Part shown: positions 15,478 through 16,744 of the stretch, in pieces
Layout: every line of letters begins with the position of its first letter
Position numbering within the stretch: the first letter of the stretch is position 1
NCBI GenBank assembly: GCA_003506095.1
Contig: DNWZ01000182.1
Coordinates: forward strand, 6,077 to 22,820
Direction of reading: 5' to 3'
From: Planctomycetaceae bacterium
GTDB lineage: Bacteria > Planctomycetota > Planctomycetia > Pirellulales > Pirellulaceae
Length of the DNA: 16,744 nt
Translations under genes and position numbers: made by a program
The notes under the pieces: generated by a model
What the model was told of the DNA's origin: nothing
Database searches by the model: none
Seen by the model: only the letters and a program-made list of their open reading frames with translations

Positions 15478-16160
15478 ACGCTTCCTCCATCTGTTAGTCG
15501 AGATATGGTTTGATTCACTTCGCGAAGTCGGCTATTTAATTCGACTCGACGGTTAAACTGTTTTTCGGTACTGATCTTCTTGGCGAGGCGTTCTGCGTCA
15601 CGGCGGAGTGCCAGAATCTCGCCGTGGCGCTCGACGTGGGCACGCAAGCTTTCGCCATCGAGGGCCGGCAGGTCGATCATCGAGCGGAGCAGACTGGCGT
15701 AGAGCATGCTAAGGTTCAGCGATTGTGGTAGGGGGCGGCGGACAGCGTCGGTGGGTTGCCACGGTCCGGTAGCATAATGGCTGATCACCCAGGCTTTGGA
15801 ATCCGCTTCGCTGGCCCGCTTATACGCGGCGGTTTGCTTGACGCGGGAGCCGCAATGGATTTCGTGAATGGTCGGGTTGGGAATCATTTTGTCGATTGCT
15901 AACAAAACCGCTTGGTCTAACTCGTTCCCATTAACATCGATTTGGATGATCTCGATTTCAAGAACATCAGCAGTTGCAGGTAAGTTCAGTTTGGTTGTTC
16001 CGAGCTTGTACTTCCATGCGACCCGTTTCACCTGTTCTGTGAAAAGCTGTTTCAGCTTGCGATTATTGGTTACGCCCGCATAGAAACGCTCTTTGTTTAT
16101 GATCTTTCCGTAATGCGTCTGTTGAGGCCATGCGAAGAGTTTGCCTTCCTCGTCATTCAT
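15468..16160 (-). CDS. DUF4391 protein of the type III R-M cluster
   Basis: A 230-residue protein of the DUF4391 family. Seen: an N-terminal block LFAWPQQTHYGKIINKERFY (8-27), QVKRVAWKYKLGTTKLNLPA (43-62), EIEIIQIDV (68-76) and LDQAVLLAIDKMIPNPTIHEI (81-101), in the order typical of the family. Residues 168-222 are charged and probably coiled coil. No catalytic motif is visible and the family's biochemical role is unknown. DUF4391 genes are commonly found between a large helicase and a type III mod gene, as here. ATG 16160 follows the helicase stop by 3 nt with GGGGTGAG just upstream, so the two are almost certainly cotranscribed. The stop codon falls within the inverted repeat at 15401-15477, so the last few residues (SVEH) may have been written by repeat insertion. 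Confidence 0.82.
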   Translation of the reverse strand: MNDEEGKLFAWPQQTHYGKIINKERFYAGVTNNRKLKQLFTEQVKRVAWKYKLGTTKLNLPATADVLEIEIIQIDVNGNELDQAVLLAIDKMIPNPTIHEIHCGSRVKQTAAYKRASEADSKAWVISHYATGPWQPTDAVRRPLPQSLNLSMLYASLLRSMIDLPALDGESLRAHVERHGEILALRRDAERLAKKISTEKQFNRRVELNSRLREVNQTISRLTDGGSVEH

Positions 16161-16163
16161 TAC

Positions 16164-16744
16164 TCACCCCTGTTGCGGATCGTAGATGACAAGAAATGCG
16201 ATTAGCTCGAAATCGTCGAGGCCTTTGATTTCTCCTTCGAGTGCTGTCGTTGGTCCGCCAGAGAACAAGCTGTCCATGTCCGATTCCTCCTTGCGGTCGA
16301 TGATGCTGCCGATCGCAGCGTCAAGCAGATCGCTGTAGAACTTCATATCACGGCCGTCATCGGTTGCGTCATTGAACGGTTTGCAAACCTCTTCGACATG
16401 CTTCTTTCTGCCCTTGCAGGCCGCGCGGGCAAGATCCAGAAGTCGCTTGACTTCCGTGTGGTCCACGACGACGTCACCGGTGTTTGACACGTAGACGAGG
16501 TAGTACGGATGCAAGCGGTTGTGGCCGCCAATGTTGACGTTGGAGTCAAGGTTGCGAAGCGTGAAAATGACGCCGGGGTGCAGCCCCTTTTCAACATCCG
16601 CGGGAACGACGCTGTGCATCCCATTGGGGACGTTCGCCAAATCGCCGGTTTCTTTGACGTAGGCCAACAAATCCATGCGGAAATCGTTCAGGCCAAGATC
16701 GGTGATGGAAACGCCCGTCTTGAGGTCTTCCATTTCGATGACTT
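16164..16744 (-). CDS. C-terminal part of a large helicase of the type III cluster (5' end outside window)
   Basis: About 193 residues in a frame that stays open to the right edge (codons for VIE precede the internal ATG 16733), so this is a gene end and not a small gene. Seen: GLNDFRMDLLAYV, then HPGVIFTLRNL, then HPYYLVYVSNTGDVVVDHTE, then a helical stretch with RKHVEEVCKPF, ending in ELIAFLVIYDPQQG. The pair GVIFxLRN and HPYYLVYVSxxG is what I recall from C-termini of the SNF2/SF2 helicases that precede DUF4391 and type III mod genes. No helicase motifs fall inside the window, so the call depends on that resemblance and on gene order. It ends 3 nt before the DUF4391 start and is probably the first or an early gene of the operon. 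Confidence 0.6.
   Translation of the reverse strand, partial: VIEMEDLKTGVSITDLGLNDFRMDLLAYVKETGDLANVPNGMHSVVPADVEKGLHPGVIFTLRNLDSNVNIGGHNRLHPYYLVYVSNTGDVVVDHTEVKRLLDLARAACKGRKKHVEEVCKPFNDATDDGRDMKFYSDLLDAAIGSIIDRKEESDMDSLFSGGPTTALEGEIKGLDDFELIAFLVIYDPQQG

Overview
The window looks like a chromosomal defence island of a planctomycete, most likely a Pirellulaceae (Rhodopirellula-like) bacterium. This is an inference. It rests on moderate GC, loosely packed genes, and an intergenic hairpin at 4750-4811 built on TCGCGGAGCGAAAGGCGAC, a motif I associate with intergenic repeats of that group. No rRNA, tRNA, CRISPR array, transposase or integrase gene could be supported. Layout: (A) 1-4405, minus strand, is an apparent operon of a NYN/PIN-like nuclease, a RapA/HepA-like SNF2 helicase with an N-terminal barrel-like segment, and an actin/Hsp70-fold ATPase that runs off the left edge. 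Helicase and ATPase genes overlap by 4 nt (ATGA). I cannot match this trio to a named defence system, and it is the best candidate here for something undescribed. (B) 4406-7229 is gene-poor. It holds the control region of operon A, the planctomycete-type hairpin, a heptamer tandem repeat, about 1.2 kb with no convincing gene, a 66-codon orphan C-terminal module ending in a strong rho-independent terminator, a decayed GIY-YIG-like remnant, and a small DUF7249-like gene. (C) 7230-8300, plus strand, encodes a Mrr-type endonuclease with two N-terminal HARE-HTH domains, convergent with region D. (D) 8356-16744, minus strand, is an extended type III restriction-modification cluster. In transcription order it has a large helicase (only its C-terminus is in the window), a DUF4391 protein, the Mod methyltransferase, an AlbA_2/HATPase_c_4 protein, and the Res helicase-endonuclease. 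How the genes work together: in D, Mod would supply recognition and N6-adenine methylation, Res would supply ATP-dependent translocation and cleavage, and the flanking helicase, DUF4391 and AlbA_2 proteins are accessories of unknown role. The central result is that mod is frameshifted by a perfect 7-bp tandem duplication (13985-13998). Removing one copy restores a Mod of about 662 residues. As it stands the product ends just after the FxGxG-type motif, so the type III system is predicted to be off, or in an OFF state if the heptamer is a reversible slippage site. Long inverted repeats sit on either side of mod, one containing the DUF4391 stop codon and ending 12 nt from the mod start.
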